From contig RHDP01000001.1 in the NCBI GenBank assembly GCA_003725745.1, positions 4,286,501 to 4,350,500 of the forward strand: 64,000 nucleotides of DNA. Direction: 5' to 3'. Every line of letters begins with the position of its first letter. Positions within the stretch are counted from its first letter, which is position 1. Positions 55,639-64,000 of this stretch are shown one piece after another. The stretch is from Streptomyces sp. I6. GTDB lineage: Bacteria > Actinomycetota > Actinomycetes > Streptomycetales > Streptomycetaceae. The notes beneath the pieces were generated by a model. The model had not been told where the DNA came from, made no database searches, and saw only the letters and a program-made list of their open reading frames with translations. The translations under genes were made by a program, and so were the position numbers.

Positions 55639-58600
55639 GGACACCTCCGTGTTACCCAGCAGGCTGCGCCTGGAGCGGTGTAGTACCCGTTGAAGGCGTA
55701 TTTCCCCCAGCGAGTCTTCCACCTTATGTTCCGCGTCACGTAGCCGACCTTGTAGCCGATACCCAGGGTGATCGCGTTGAACGCCATACCCCGCCTGCTC
55801 CAGCGCTGGCGCCGCTTCTTCGCCATCTCGCCAGCGACGTAGGCGCCCGCCGAAGCAAGGGCGCACACGCCCGCACTCGCGACGACGCAGGCTCCGAGCG
55901 CCGCCAGACCGGCGCCTCGGGCGATCGTGTTGCGGTGTCGGTAGGTCCACTTGTAGACCCGGGACCTCTTGAAGCGCTTCCACTTCTTCTTGAACCAGCC
56001 CCACTTGCCGTCGAGGTCGTAGCGGTTGATGGGGTCTGCGTGCACGTATTCGTAGGCGTTCGCGTTGCCACCGTAGACCGGGTCCATGGAGAGGAAGCGG
56101 CCGGTGGCCGGGTTGTAGAGGCGGACGCCCATCAGTGTGAGGCCGGTGAGGGTCTCGGTGGAGCGCTGCTTGGCGCCGAGCCAGTTGTAGCGGGTGGCCG
56201 CCTGGCCGGCACGGGGGTTGCCGTACTCGTCGCTGTCGAGGACGACGGGGGCCCTGCTGGTGTCCAGCGGGAGCTGCAGGGCCACGTCGCCGTGAATGGT
56301 GGTGAGGTGGAGGACGGTGTCGCCGGTCTTGCCGGTCGTCGCGGCGAGGTCACCGGTGGCGGACTCGACGTTGCGGGTCAGGGCGCCGGTCGCGGTGTCC
56401 TCGACGATCCAGCGCGGGTTGTCGCCGTCGCCGTCGTAGTGGTTCCGCTTGGAGCCGGTCTGGGTCCAGGTGCTGCCGCTGCCGGTCTCCGTCTTCCAGG
56501 AGCGGAAGCGCAGGGCGGCGTCGAGCTGCCAGGTCTGGCGCTGGCCGTTCGCGGTCTGCTGGTAGGCGAGGTCGTTGGCGTAGTAGCCGATCGTGCCGTT
56601 GCCCGGGACCGTGGTGGTTCGGCCGAAGGCGTCGTAGACGTAACCGGAGTCCACGAGCCGGTCGGCGCTGTCGTAGGTGTGGCTGGTGGTGGTGCCTCCG
56701 GTGGCGGGGCAGTCGGCGCCGGGCGTGCCGACGGCCGCGGTCAGGGACTTGCGGTTGGTGCGGTTGTCGAAGACGTAGGTCCGCTTGGTGCAGATCGTGT
56801 CGGCGGTGTCCTGGACGGTGGTGAGCCGGCCGGTCGCGTCGTAGCCGTACTTCTGGTCGGACCAGCCCGCGTGGGTGGTGACCTGGCCGTGGACGGATTC
56901 GGTCACGGTGTCCGCGTAGACGACGGTGCCGTCGCTGTCACGCGTGTAGGTGCGCTTGAGGGTGGAGCCGGTGGTGTCCTCGATAGTGGTGAGGGTGTAG
57001 CCGCCGGGCAGCTTCTCGCTCGCGACGGAGCCGTCTGCGTCGTAGGTGGCCTGGAAGGCGCCCGCGATGGAGTCGGTGGTCTTCGTGGCCAGACCGCGCG
57101 GCTCGACCGCGGTGTCGTAGGTGTAGGTGACGGTCGAGGGCGCGTTGTCCGTGACCTTGACCGGACGGTCGAGCAGGTCGTACTCGGTGGTGGTGACACC
57201 CCCGTCGGCGTCCGTGTAGGACATCTGGCGGCCGAGCTTGTCGAAGACCTTGGTGATGGTGCCCCCGGTCGGGGAGACCGTCTTGACGGCGCGCCCCGTG
57301 GCCGGGTCGTACTCGGTCGTCGCCTCCGGGACCGCCTGGCCGACGCCGCCGGTGACCGCGACCTTGGTGGGGCGGCCGGCGCCGTCGTAGGTGGTCGTGG
57401 TGGTGCGGGTCACGGAGCCGGCGGTCTCGGAGACCTTCGACGGGCTACCCCACCAGTTGTACTCGGTGGTGGTGGTCGGCAGCTGCGTGGGGTTGGAGCC
57501 GCCGCCGGTGATGGCGCCGGCCGGGCCGGTGGAGCAGACCAGGTCGGCCCACTCGGGCCGGCCCTGACAGATGCCGGTACCGGTCGCGGACCAGTAGGTG
57601 GTCACCCGGGTCGCGGCGTCGGTGCCGGTGGCGCCGGGCAGCCGCTGCTTGGTGACGCGGCCCTGGTCGTCGTACTCGGTGGTCTCGGTGATCGCGAGAC
57701 CGCCCGGGTCCTTGACCGTCTGGGTGGGCACCCCCTTGCCCCAGTCGTACGTGGTCTGTGTGACGCGGGCCTCGCCGAGAACGGTCGGGTGCTCACGCAC
57801 CTGGGCGCCGGTGGTGGACTTGGTGACCTGGTCCTTGACCTTGGCCGTGCCGTCGGTGGGACGTCCGGCGTCGTACTCGTTGACCGTCCAAGAACGGGCC
57901 GTCACCGAGGTACCGGAGGACACCAGGGTCGTGCCTCCGGACTTCAGGTCGGCGGTGAGATCGGTTCGCCGCAGCGGGCCGAACTCCTCCAGCTCACGGG
58001 TGCCCGTCTCGTTGTACACCGACTTGGTGGCCAGCAGGTCGGCCCGCTCGGAGCTGCTGAGCTGGCCGATGCCGAGATCGGCCTGGACGGCCCGGTCGGC
58101 GGCGCTGATGCCCAGGGCGACCGCGCGGTTGCCGGCAGACAGTTCACGCACCGTGTTGCCGAAGCGGTCGTACTCCGTGGTCGAGACGTGACCGCCGGGG
58201 GTGGCGCTGTTGACCGAACGCCCCGAGACGCCCATGTAGGTGATCGTGGCGCGTGTGTACGAGCCTGCCGTCAGACCACTGCCCGCGTTCGAGGCCGGGA
58301 CCGAGTCGGCGGGGAACACCGCGGTCGCGTCGGTCGGGGCATCCAGCTGCCCCCACGCCTTCACATCCGCGGCACCCATCGGGTACGGGGCGCCGGTGCC
58401 GGTGAGCGGCACGTCGTACACGATCGAGGTCGACGCGGTGCCGGACTCGACATCCCCGGTGCCCTGCTGGAGGCCGGAACGTGACACCTTGAGCAGCATG
58501 CCGTCACCAGCGGTGGCGGCTTCGCCGGCCTTTCCGTAGGTGAACGTCCAGGGCAGTTCCCCGGGCGGGGTGAGCTCGGTGACCCGGCCCGCCGTGTCGT

Positions 58601-61600
58601 ACGCGTACTCGGTGAACAGCGACGGAGTGATCTGCGGGTTCCAGGTGCGGCGCAGTCGGCCCGCGTCGTCGTACTGGTACATCTGCACCGATTTCGAGGT
58701 CGCCGAGGCGGCTCCCGGTTCGGTGGACCACTGGCGGATCTCCTTCACCTGGCCGGTGACATCACCGAAGGTGGAGCCGGTGGCGGTGGTGGAGGCCGCG
58801 TAGACGAACTCCAGCGCCCGGCAGCCCTTCGTCGACGGCGTAGCGGTGCACGTCGCGGCGCTCGCGGCGGTGGTCGGAGCGATGATCCGCTTCGGGCGGG
58901 CCAGCTTCTTGCCGTCCACGGTCACGGTCTCGGAGACGACGGTGGTGGTGGTGTTGGTCAGGCCGTCCAGCAGCGTGGAGGACACCTGCCAGGTCGTGGC
59001 GGCCGCATCCGGCTTGGTGAAGGCGGTGACCGTGCCCTCGGTGTCGGAGAGCGTGAAGGATCCGGTCACGCTGCCCGACAGGGTCAGGAACTCGGAGCCG
59101 GTCTCCGGGATCCAGCCCGTCTTGGCGGCGTTGGCCGTGAAGTGCGTCTCCTCACCCTCGGAGTCGATAACGGCGACGGCAGTGTCGGAGATCCGGCGGA
59201 CGTGGGAGAAGTCCGACTCGGTGTCCTCGGCGACGGTGCCGGAGACCCACTCCTTACCGAAGATCGGTGCCTGGCCCTCCTGCTCGGCTCCCTTGCCAGG
59301 GCTGCGGGACGAAGCCGTACGGGACACGGACAGCCCGAAGGCGGAGGCATCGCCGGCGGACAGCGTGTAGTCGCCGGTGAGCAGGTTCACCGAACCAGGG
59401 CCCACCTCGTCGCCGGCCGCACCGACGGCGTTGTGATCGACGACGACGGAGAGGGGCTCGGTGGAGCCGCTCCCGCCGGGCCCGGTGAAGTCGGCCTTGA
59501 TCTGGACGGTGCCGTCCGGGTTGACGGTGTCGGTGGCGTTCCAGACCAGGGAAGCGTTCTTGCCGCCGGTCATCGGCACCGGCCACCCGGTCAGCGGCGT
59601 ACCGCCGGAGGTGACGTCACCGGCCGGGATCTGCACCCAGGGGTCGGCCTCGGAGCGTCGCCAGGAGAACGACACGTTGTCGTACTTGGTGCCGTCGGTC
59701 TCGGCGATCAGCGGGAGCCGGCGCGCGGTGCGCTCACCGTCGTCCGGCTGAAGGAAGCCGCCGGGGCCGGCGTGGAACGTGTAGTCGACAGCCTCGGACT
59801 TGTTGTCGGCCTTGTCGACCTGGCGCACCTGAAGCGTGTGGGTGCCGTCCTTGGGCGGGGTGATGCTGATGTTCTTGGCGGCGGTGGAGCCGCTGGTGAT
59901 GACCTTGGTCCAGGCGACGCCGTCCAGCGACCACTCAAGCCAGTTGTGGTCGGTGCCGTTCGGTGTGACCGTGAACGTGCCGGCCTGGCCGCCGCCCTTG
60001 ACCCACGCGGTGGACGGGTAGTCCGTCGACGTGATCGAGGCGGGGGCGGACGGCGCGGCGGTGTCGACGCGGAAGGTCTTCCACGCCGACCAGCCGAGGT
60101 TGTAGTGCGCACCGTCGTAGGGGCTGGTGCGGAACTTGTAGGTCTTGCCGTTGGTCAGCACCCCGGCGGGTACGGTCACCGAGGCGACCTGGCCGGAGGG
60201 GACGTACGGGGAGACGATGACGTTGCCGACCTGGGTGTCGGTCGCGCTGTCGTGGATCTGGAAGGTGCCGTTGACCTTGTCGCCGTCGGCGTCGACGAAG
60301 GTGTCACGCAGCGTCGGCGTCAGCGTGTTCACCACGTATTCGCCGCCGTAGGAGAAGTACGGCGGGCCGGCCTCCTGCTTGGTGCCGGTGCGCGGCCGGT
60401 AGTTGTAGGTCACCGTCAGCTTCGGCGGGTTGGACGCGGCGTTGGCGGAGTTGACCCGCTTCCACTGCGCGACCACTGTCTCGCTGGAGGCGCGCAGGCC
60501 CATGTGACCGCGGGTGGCTTTCGCGGAGGCCCATTCCTGGGTCAGCGTGGTGACGTCGGCGTTGATCCAGCCGTCCGGCGCCGAGGTGCAGGCGGGGTTG
60601 CCCTTGGTCTCGGTGGAGGTGGCCTTCTTCGCCGTCCACGCGGGCTGCGCGGTCCAGCGCGAGGAGGTGGAGGCCGCTCCCGCGGACCAGACCTCCCACG
60701 GGTACGCCTTGCAGTCGGTGTTGCCCGAGTGGAAGTTCCACAGGGACAGCTTGGCGTCCGTGACCAGCGCGTCCCGGATCGGCTCGGTGTTCCAGGAGAT
60801 GAACGACCGGGCGGTGCGCGGGGTGCCGTTGGCGTTCACGGTGCCGGGGTTGCCGAGGTCCAGCTCGGTGTCGGTGGACCAGTCGACGGTCTCGCCCTGC
60901 TGGACGTAGGTGTCGAAGACGTTGCCCAGCGACGAGGTGGAGGGGTCCACGGTCACCGGGTACTTCGTGGCCGGGTCGGCGAGGAACGTCGCGTCCGGGG
61001 TGATGACCAGGTCCACGCCGCCCTTGGTCTTGACGACCTCCATGGCGACCCTGGCCCGGTTGGTGTGCTCACCGGAGACCTTGTCGACGGTGGCGTCCCA
61101 CATCACCGGCGCCGGCATGACGGCGCTCTTCCTGGACTTCTTGTCGGTGAAGAGCACGCTGCCGTCGGCCTGCTGCTTGACCTTCAGGCTCTTGGTCCTC
61201 AGCGGCAGGGTGTAGGTGTAGCCCTCGGCGGCAGGCTTCTGCTTGATCTCGACGAACTGCTCGAAGCCGGTGCGGGTCGCCTCGACGACGACGTCGGCGC
61301 CGGGCACGGCGTTCACGTACTCGGCGCGTGTGCCGTCCAGCTTCGGGGCGGGAAGTCCGCCCTTCCACTGCAGCGTGATCTGTTCGTCGCCCTCGCCGAG
61401 GGTCACCAGATCGACGGCCTTGGACGCCTGGGCCGCCTTCAGGGACGCCGCCGGGGCGCCCGTCCTGCCCGCCAGCTTCAGCCCCCGGGGGTGCGCCTTG
61501 GGCTCCACGCCGTCGGAGTGGCTGACCAGGTCCAGGTCCACATCACGCCAGCCCCCGGCCGTCGTGTCGTCCAGGAACCGGACCGGGCCGGCGGTCAGCT

Positions 61601-61901
61601 CGGTCGTCAGCGAACCGTCCTTGTTCGCCCAGGTCGTGGAGGTCTCGGTGCGCTCCGAGAGCGCCTCGACCCGCTTGCCCGACAAACGGGCGGCGACACG
61701 AGCTGACGGGATGTCCGCCGCTTGGGTGGCGGCCGGCTTCTTCGGTGCGGCCGGTGCCTGGGGTGGTGGCGCAGCGGCGGCACTCGCGCCGTCGAGCAGG
61801 GTGACGGTCAGGGCCAGGGTGAGGCTGCCGGCTATGTAGCGCAGGCTCTCCCCGGACCAGATCCGCCCTCGCTCCTCCGGCACGGGTCTGTGAATCGTCA
61901 T
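55635..61901 (-). CDS. secreted RHS-repeat protein with DNRLRE domain and variable C-terminal toxin-like domain
   Basis: A 2088-residue surface or secreted protein. A signal peptide (about 1-45, hydrophobic core [18 protein letters not shown]) is followed by beta-rich segments, a DNRLRE carbohydrate-binding-like module (about 327-500), Ig-like parts and many YD/RHS repeats between roughly 1090 and 1900 ([43 protein letters not shown]). The RHS core ends at 1925-1966 ([15 protein letters not shown] and [10 protein letters not shown]). The last 122 residues are unrelated, very basic and contain one hydrophobic stretch; they are the expected toxin position. ATG at 61899-61901 with GAGGAATC. The reading frame is intact, unlike many neighbours. 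The stop overlaps the next gene by 4 bp. Confidence 0.93.
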   Translation of the reverse strand: MTIHRPVPEERGRIWSGESLRYIAGSLTLALTVTLLDGASAAAAPPPQAPAAPKKPAATQAADIPSARVAARLSGKRVEALSERTETSTTWANKDGSLTTELTAGPVRFLDDTTAGGWRDVDLDLVSHSDGVEPKAHPRGLKLAGRTGAPAASLKAAQASKAVDLVTLGEGDEQITLQWKGGLPAPKLDGTRAEYVNAVPGADVVVEATRTGFEQFVEIKQKPAAEGYTYTLPLRTKSLKVKQQADGSVLFTDKKSRKSAVMPAPVMWDATVDKVSGEHTNRARVAMEVVKTKGGVDLVITPDATFLADPATKYPVTVDPSTSSLGNVFDTYVQQGETVDWSTDTELDLGNPGTVNANGTPRTARSFISWNTEPIRDALVTDAKLSLWNFHSGNTDCKAYPWEVWSAGAASTSSRWTAQPAWTAKKATSTETKGNPACTSAPDGWINADVTTLTQEWASAKATRGHMGLRASSETVVAQWKRVNSANAASNPPKLTVTYNYRPRTGTKQEAGPPYFSYGGEYVVNTLTPTLRDTFVDADGDKVNGTFQIHDSATDTQVGNVIVSPYVPSGQVASVTVPAGVLTNGKTYKFRTSPYDGAHYNLGWSAWKTFRVDTAAPSAPASITSTDYPSTAWVKGGGQAGTFTVTPNGTDHNWLEWSLDGVAWTKVITSGSTAAKNISITPPKDGTHTLQVRQVDKADNKSEAVDYTFHAGPGGFLQPDDGERTARRLPLIAETDGTKYDNVSFSWRRSEADPWVQIPAGDVTSGGTPLTGWPVPMTGGKNASLVWNATDTVNPDGTVQIKADFTGPGGSGSTEPLSVVVDHNAVGAAGDEVGPGSVNLLTGDYTLSAGDASAFGLSVSRTASSRSPGKGAEQEGQAPIFGKEWVSGTVAEDTESDFSHVRRISDTAVAVIDSEGEETHFTANAAKTGWIPETGSEFLTLSGSVTGSFTLSDTEGTVTAFTKPDAAATTWQVSSTLLDGLTNTTTTVVSETVTVDGKKLARPKRIIAPTTAASAATCTATPSTKGCRALEFVYAASTTATGSTFGDVTGQVKEIRQWSTEPGAASATSKSVQMYQYDDAGRLRRTWNPQITPSLFTEYAYDTAGRVTELTPPGELPWTFTYGKAGEAATAGDGMLLKVSRSGLQQGTGDVESGTASTSIVYDVPLTGTGAPYPMGAADVKAWGQLDAPTDATAVFPADSVPASNAGSGLTAGSYTRATITYMGVSGRSVNSATPGGHVSTTEYDRFGNTVRELSAGNRAVALGISAADRAVQADLGIGQLSSSERADLLATKSVYNETGTRELEEFGPLRRTDLTADLKSGGTTLVSSGTSVTARSWTVNEYDAGRPTDGTAKVKDQVTKSTTGAQVREHPTVLGEARVTQTTYDWGKGVPTQTVKDPGGLAITETTEYDDQGRVTKQRLPGATGTDAATRVTTYWSATGTGICQGRPEWADLVCSTGPAGAITGGGSNPTQLPTTTTEYNWWGSPSKVSETAGSVTRTTTTTYDGAGRPTKVAVTGGVGQAVPEATTEYDPATGRAVKTVSPTGGTITKVFDKLGRQMSYTDADGGVTTTEYDLLDRPVKVTDNAPSTVTYTYDTAVEPRGLATKTTDSIAGAFQATYDADGSVASEKLPGGYTLTTIEDTTGSTLKRTYTRDSDGTVVYADTVTESVHGQVTTHAGWSDQKYGYDATGRLTTVQDTADTICTKRTYVFDNRTNRKSLTAAVGTPGADCPATGGTTTSHTYDSADRLVDSGYVYDAFGRTTTVPGNGTIGYYANDLAYQQTANGQRQTWQLDAALRFRSWKTETGSGSTWTQTGSKRNHYDGDGDNPRWIVEDTATGALTRNVESATGDLAATTGKTGDTVLHLTTIHGDVALQLPLDTSRAPVVLDSDEYGNPRAGQAATRYNWLGAKQRSTETLTGLTLMGVRLYNPATGRFLSMDPVYGGNANAYEYVHADPINRYDLDGKWGWFKKKWKRFKRSRVYKWTYRHRNTIARGAGLAALGACVVASAGVCALASAGAYVAGEMAKKRRQRWSRRGMAFNAITLGIGYKVGYVTRNIRWKTRWGKYAFNGYYTAPGAACWVTRRCP

Positions 61902-62223
61902 GATTCCTCGGTCTCTTCATCACAACTGTGCACTGCCTGTGCAGTACCTGCGTGAACGTACAGAGACCCAAAGGAGGGACTAATCGCTCAACTGGCCACT
62001 ATATAGGTAGTTTTGGGCACTGAAACCACAAGATCGACATCGACTTGTGACCGGGCTCCGCAGACTGCTGCCCGGTTTCACGTCGTTGATGCCTCCCCGG
62101 TGCCATCCGGGTGACGATGCGCATGGACGACGGTGTACGTTCTCGCTCTGCAGGGGAGGGGTGCGGCCGCGGCCGTTCCCATATCGCCCGTTACCGGGTG
62201 TTCTTGGATGAGGAGCGGGCTGA
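61902..62223. promoter_or_regulatory. divergent intergenic region between RHS and amidase genes
   Basis: About 320 bp, more AT-rich than the flanks, between two divergent genes, so it must hold both promoters. An imperfect dyad (GTGCACTGCCTGTGCAG) lies at about 61927-61943, 30-40 bp before the RHS start. I see no gene here. Confidence 0.45.
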
Positions 62224-64000
62224 ATGAAGCGGCGTCGGCTATGGGGTGCGGCGGCCACGACGGCCGTGGGGCTGACCGGAGTGCTGGTCTTCCAGCAGGT
62301 GACCGGCGGTTCGGGGAGCGAGGCCCTTCCGGACGGCAGACCCGGTCCCGTCAAGGCCCAGTCCCGGACGGAACGGCTGACGGCGAGCGACGACGGCCGC
62401 TCCGCGGCTCTGCCGCAGCGGGACACCGAGCCTTTCAGCATGCTGGGTGTGACGTGGACCGATCCCGCGGCGCGCTTCGCCGGCACGGTCGAGGTCCGCA
62501 CCCGGTCGGTGGATTCCGGAGAGTGGTCACGCTGGCTCCGGCTCGAGGGTGACAGTGGTCAGGGTGAGCGCGGTGCCGTGCGCGGTGGCACCGAGCCTGC
62601 GTGGGTCGGCGCATCCGATGGCGTGGAGGTCCGCGCACGGTCAGGTGCGGCGATATCCGCAGGGCTGCCTGCCGGTCTGCGGCTGGACATGATCGACCCC
62701 GGCAGCGGCAAGGTCACCGCCATGGAGCCGGCGGCGTTCTCCGTCGAGGAGACCGAGCAACCCACGCCCACGGACTCACCGTCGGACGGGGCCGAGACCT
62801 CGGGGACACCCGTGCCGGAGGCTTCTCCCGGCGACGAGCCGCCGACCACACCTCCCACGAGTGAGCCGCCGGTGAGTGAGCCGCCCGTCCCGCCCGACCC
62901 GTCCGAGACTCCGAGCAGCTCCCCGCCGCCGTCCGAGTCCGCGTCCGGCACGCCGAGTCCCACCCCCACGGTGAGCGTGCCGCCGGCGCCTCCGTCGACG
63001 GCGCCGCAGCCGCCGATCACCTCGCGCGCCGGCTGGGGTGCGGACGAGTCGATCAGCCCGGAGGAGCCCGGCTATCTGCCCGGCGAGAAGATCAAGGCAG
63101 TGGTGGTGCACCACACCGCCGAGTCGAACTCCTACACCTGTGAGCAGGCCCCGGCGGTCGTGCGCGGCATCTACGCCTACCACGTCCAGCAGCTCGGCTG
63201 GAAAGACCTCGGCTACAACTTCCTCGTCGACAAGTGCGGCACCGTCTACGAGGGCCGCAAGGGCGGCGTCGACCGGCCCGTGATGGGCGCGCACGCCTAC
63301 GGCTTCAACTCCGAGACCACCGGCATCTCCGTCCTGGGCACCTACACCGACACCGCCCCCTCGCAGGCCGCGATGGTCTCCGTCGCGCGGATCGCCGCGT
63401 GGAAGCTCGGCCAGTACGGTGTGGACCCGGCCGGCACCACCACGCTCACCGCGGGCGCGGCCGGCCGCAGCTACACCGGCAAGACCTGGGCGAACGGCGC
63501 GAAGCTGTCCTTCCCGGTCATCCACGGCCACCGCGACGGCTACAACACCCAGTGCCCCGGCAGCGCCTTCTACGGCCAGCTCGGCACGCTCCGCTCCTGG
63601 GCCGGGGGCCCCGTCACCGGCCTGGCGATCAAGTCGGTCACCGGCGCCGGGGTGTCCGGCACGACGTACTACACCAAGGCGTCCGTCACCGTGAACTGGT
63701 CGGCCACCACACCGTCCTCGCTGATCTCGAAGTACGAGCTGCTCGTCGACGGCAAGGTCGCCGCGACCACCGCGGGCACCGCGACCTCCGCCAAGGCGAC
63801 CCTCGCCGCCGGCACCCGCAAGGTCGGCGTCCGGGCGGTCCACCAGTCCGGCAAGACCGCCACCTCCGCCGCGGTGACCGTCATCGCGGAGACCACGGCG
63901 CCCACCTTCACCACCAAGCCCTCCCTCGCCCTGCGTACCGGCACCGTCAACACCACCGCCGTCCCCTCACCCTCAGCTGGAAGGCGACCGACAGCGCCGC
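62224..64000 (+). CDS. secreted peptidoglycan-recognition / N-acetylmuramoyl-L-alanine amidase-like protein, truncated by window edge
   Basis: A secreted protein of at least 590 residues. A basic start (KRRRLW) and hydrophobic segment form a signal peptide. A beta-rich domain is followed by a Pro/Ser/Glu linker (about 180-260). The PGRP/Amidase_2 domain then shows RAGWGADESI, the zinc His in VVVHHTAES, YNFLVDKCGTVYEGRKGG, and the other zinc ligands in HGHRDGYNTQCPG. After it come Ig-like repeats. The frame breaks at CCCC 63963-63966; one added C gives VPLTLSWKATDSA. ATG at 62224 with GAGGAG 8 bp upstream. Likely cleaves stem peptides from muramic acid in wall turnover or competitor lysis. Confidence 0.92.
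   Translation, partial: MKRRRLWGAAATTAVGLTGVLVFQQVTGGSGSEALPDGRPGPVKAQSRTERLTASDDGRSAALPQRDTEPFSMLGVTWTDPAARFAGTVEVRTRSVDSGEWSRWLRLEGDSGQGERGAVRGGTEPAWVGASDGVEVRARSGAAISAGLPAGLRLDMIDPGSGKVTAMEPAAFSVEETEQPTPTDSPSDGAETSGTPVPEASPGDEPPTTPPTSEPPVSEPPVPPDPSETPSSSPPPSESASGTPSPTPTVSVPPAPPSTAPQPPITSRAGWGADESISPEEPGYLPGEKIKAVVVHHTAESNSYTCEQAPAVVRGIYAYHVQQLGWKDLGYNFLVDKCGTVYEGRKGGVDRPVMGAHAYGFNSETTGISVLGTYTDTAPSQAAMVSVARIAAWKLGQYGVDPAGTTTLTAGAAGRSYTGKTWANGAKLSFPVIHGHRDGYNTQCPGSAFYGQLGTLRSWAGGPVTGLAIKSVTGAGVSGTTYYTKASVTVNWSATTPSSLISKYELLVDGKVAATTAGTATSAKATLAAGTRKVGVRAVHQSGKTATSAAVTVIAETTAPTFTTKPSLALRTGTVNTTAVPSPSAGRRPTAP

Noticed and set aside
55935-61706. Very long open frames on the plus strand opposite the RHS gene (849 and 854 codons)
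   Set aside because: They are mirror frames of high-GC coding sequence: Gly/Val/Arg/Asp-rich, no domain features, no ribosome sites. The minus-strand RHS reading has clear motifs throughout.
819-63966. Calling the frame-broken genes pseudogenes, or programmed frameshifts
   Set aside because: Breaks occur in essential or core genes, always in G/C runs of 3-6 and nearly always as one missing base. No slippery heptamer and stimulatory structure pattern is shared.

Overview
This is about 64 kb of a very GC-rich actinobacterial chromosome, almost certainly Streptomyces or a close relative. The evidence is extreme third-position GC, many GTG/TTG starts, mycothiol chemistry (Mca), a GTP-type PEP carboxykinase, an LAXTG sortase-E-type surface protein, an MptB-type mannosyltransferase, and an XRE-DUF5753/DUF397 pair beside an anti-sigma-type ATPase. 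The order msrA, membrane protein, metB-like, ilvA, ABC pair, greA, DUF4307, mca and pck resembles what I remember of the Streptomyces coelicolor core chromosome around SCO4950-SCO4980; I could not check this.

Layout. 1-2.3 kb: SulP transporter with a beta-carbonic anhydrase. 2.6-6.3 kb: two-component system, acidic envelope protein, LADTG wall-anchored protein and a small acidic protein. 6.7-13.5 kb: L,D-transpeptidase, MmyB-type regulator divergent from a zinc alcohol dehydrogenase, NarL-type two-component system, membrane protein. 13.6-25.1 kb: housekeeping block (MsrA, cystathionine gamma-synthase, SigE-family sigma factor with a coupled membrane protein, MarR regulator, threonine dehydratase, DrrAB-like ABC exporter, GreA, Mca). 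25.5-31.7 kb: membrane-anchored STAND ATPase with TPRs, a Uma2 nuclease relic, DUF255 protein. 31.9-38.7 kb: four start/stop-overlapping genes (cellulose-synthase-like GT2, GT39-like, GT2-GtrA, copper-radical oxidase), read as a surface glycan assembly operon. 38.8-41.6 kb: HlyIII-like protein and PEPCK. 41.7-44.2 kb: small accessory island with a low-GC unknown gene, a GcvH-like protein lacking the lipoyl lysine, and a transposase fragment. 44.2-47.4 kb: alanine-type aminotransferase, AlkB-like protein, secreted protein. 47.9-51.6 kb: P450-DUF397-XRE operon divergent from an ATPase-unknown pair. 51.7-55 kb: phosphoesterase, recombinase relic, MptB-like transferase. 55.2-61.9 kb: a 2088-residue RHS protein whose stop overlaps the start of a small membrane protein, a likely polymorphic toxin and immunity pair. 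62.2 kb to the end: secreted peptidoglycan-recognition amidase, cut by the window edge.

A property of the whole window matters for every entry. At least fifteen otherwise intact genes, many of them core, carry a reading-frame break, and nearly all of the breaks are repaired by adding one G or C to a short G/C run. Restored lengths divide by three and give normal family sizes. I therefore treat these as probable one-base sequence deletions and annotate the genes as whole. One kinase also needs a one-base removal.

Many intergenic gaps carry short GC-rich tandem repeats with a different unit in each gap. Several gene ends have long perfect hairpins that look like (often bidirectional) terminators. 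I saw no rRNA, tRNA or CRISPR array.
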